From Bog-473 sp963840245 (GTDB taxonomy: Bacteria > Actinomycetota > Acidimicrobiia > Acidimicrobiales > RAAP-2): 24,476 bases of DNA. The notes beneath the pieces were generated by a model. It was not told the origin of the DNA and did not search any database. It worked only from the letters and a program-made list of their open reading frames with translations. Below, one piece after another: positions 24,460-24,476 of the stretch. The stretch lies in NCBI GenBank assembly GCA_963840245.1, contig CAWIYI010000038.1, positions 1 to 24,476 on the forward strand, read 5' to 3'. The translations under genes and the position numbers were made by a program. Numbering within the stretch: the stretch's first letter is position 1; each line of letters starts with the position of its first letter.

Positions 24460-24476
24460 AGTAGCGGGCCCGCCCG

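Overview
The window comes from a high-GC bacterium. The GC-rich codon use, frequent GTG/TTG starts, a GuaB3-type IMP dehydrogenase paralogue, a CIRCE-controlled groES-groEL operon and TANNNT-type promoter hexamers point to an actinobacterium, possibly an uncultured Acidimicrobiia-like lineage. The class is inferred from gene content, not shown by any marker.

Layout. The left end (1-5220, all minus strand) is a purine/DNA-repair block: guaB3 -> guaA -> pcrA, read right to left, with pcrA running off the window. The right end (22348-24459, minus strand) is groES-groEL behind a CIRCE operator. Between them lies an accessory region. Its core is an old tandem segmental duplication. Copy A is 4479-10064 (5586 bp) and copy B is 10065-15435 (5371 bp). 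Each copy carries the 5' two-thirds of guaB3 (-), a 2-keto-4-pentenoate hydratase-like gene (+), a CoA-pyrophosphatase-type NUDIX gene (-), a limonene-epoxide-hydrolase-like gene (+), an HSL-family alpha/beta hydrolase (+), a winged-helix regulator plus small membrane protein operon (-) under a four-half-site palindromic operator, and the 3' part of a PAP2 phosphatase gene (-). Because the breakpoints fall inside guaB3 and PAP2, the outer ends keep one intact guaB3 (left) and one intact PAP2 gene (right). The junction in the middle has made a new in-frame chimeric gene: GuaB3 residues 1-247 joined to the catalytic half of the PAP2 phosphatase.

Right of the duplication are a two-TM protein with a Cys/His-rich tail, a diacylglycerol-kinase-family gene, a lipoprotein, a large secreted phosphoesterase (PF04185 type) with a PGRS-like GGNGG tail, and an exported DUF732-like protein. 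PAP2 phosphatase, lipid kinase and phosphoesterase within 6.3 kb suggest lipid or phosphate metabolism at the envelope.

Several genes carry single-base frameshifts: pcrA, hydratase copy A, the lipid kinase and the phosphoesterase. These may be real decay or sequence errors. guaA, guaB3, groEL, groES and most duplicated genes are intact. Both copies of the epoxide-hydrolase-like and alpha/beta-hydrolase genes keep all catalytic residues despite about 7-8% nucleotide divergence, which suggests both are still under selection.
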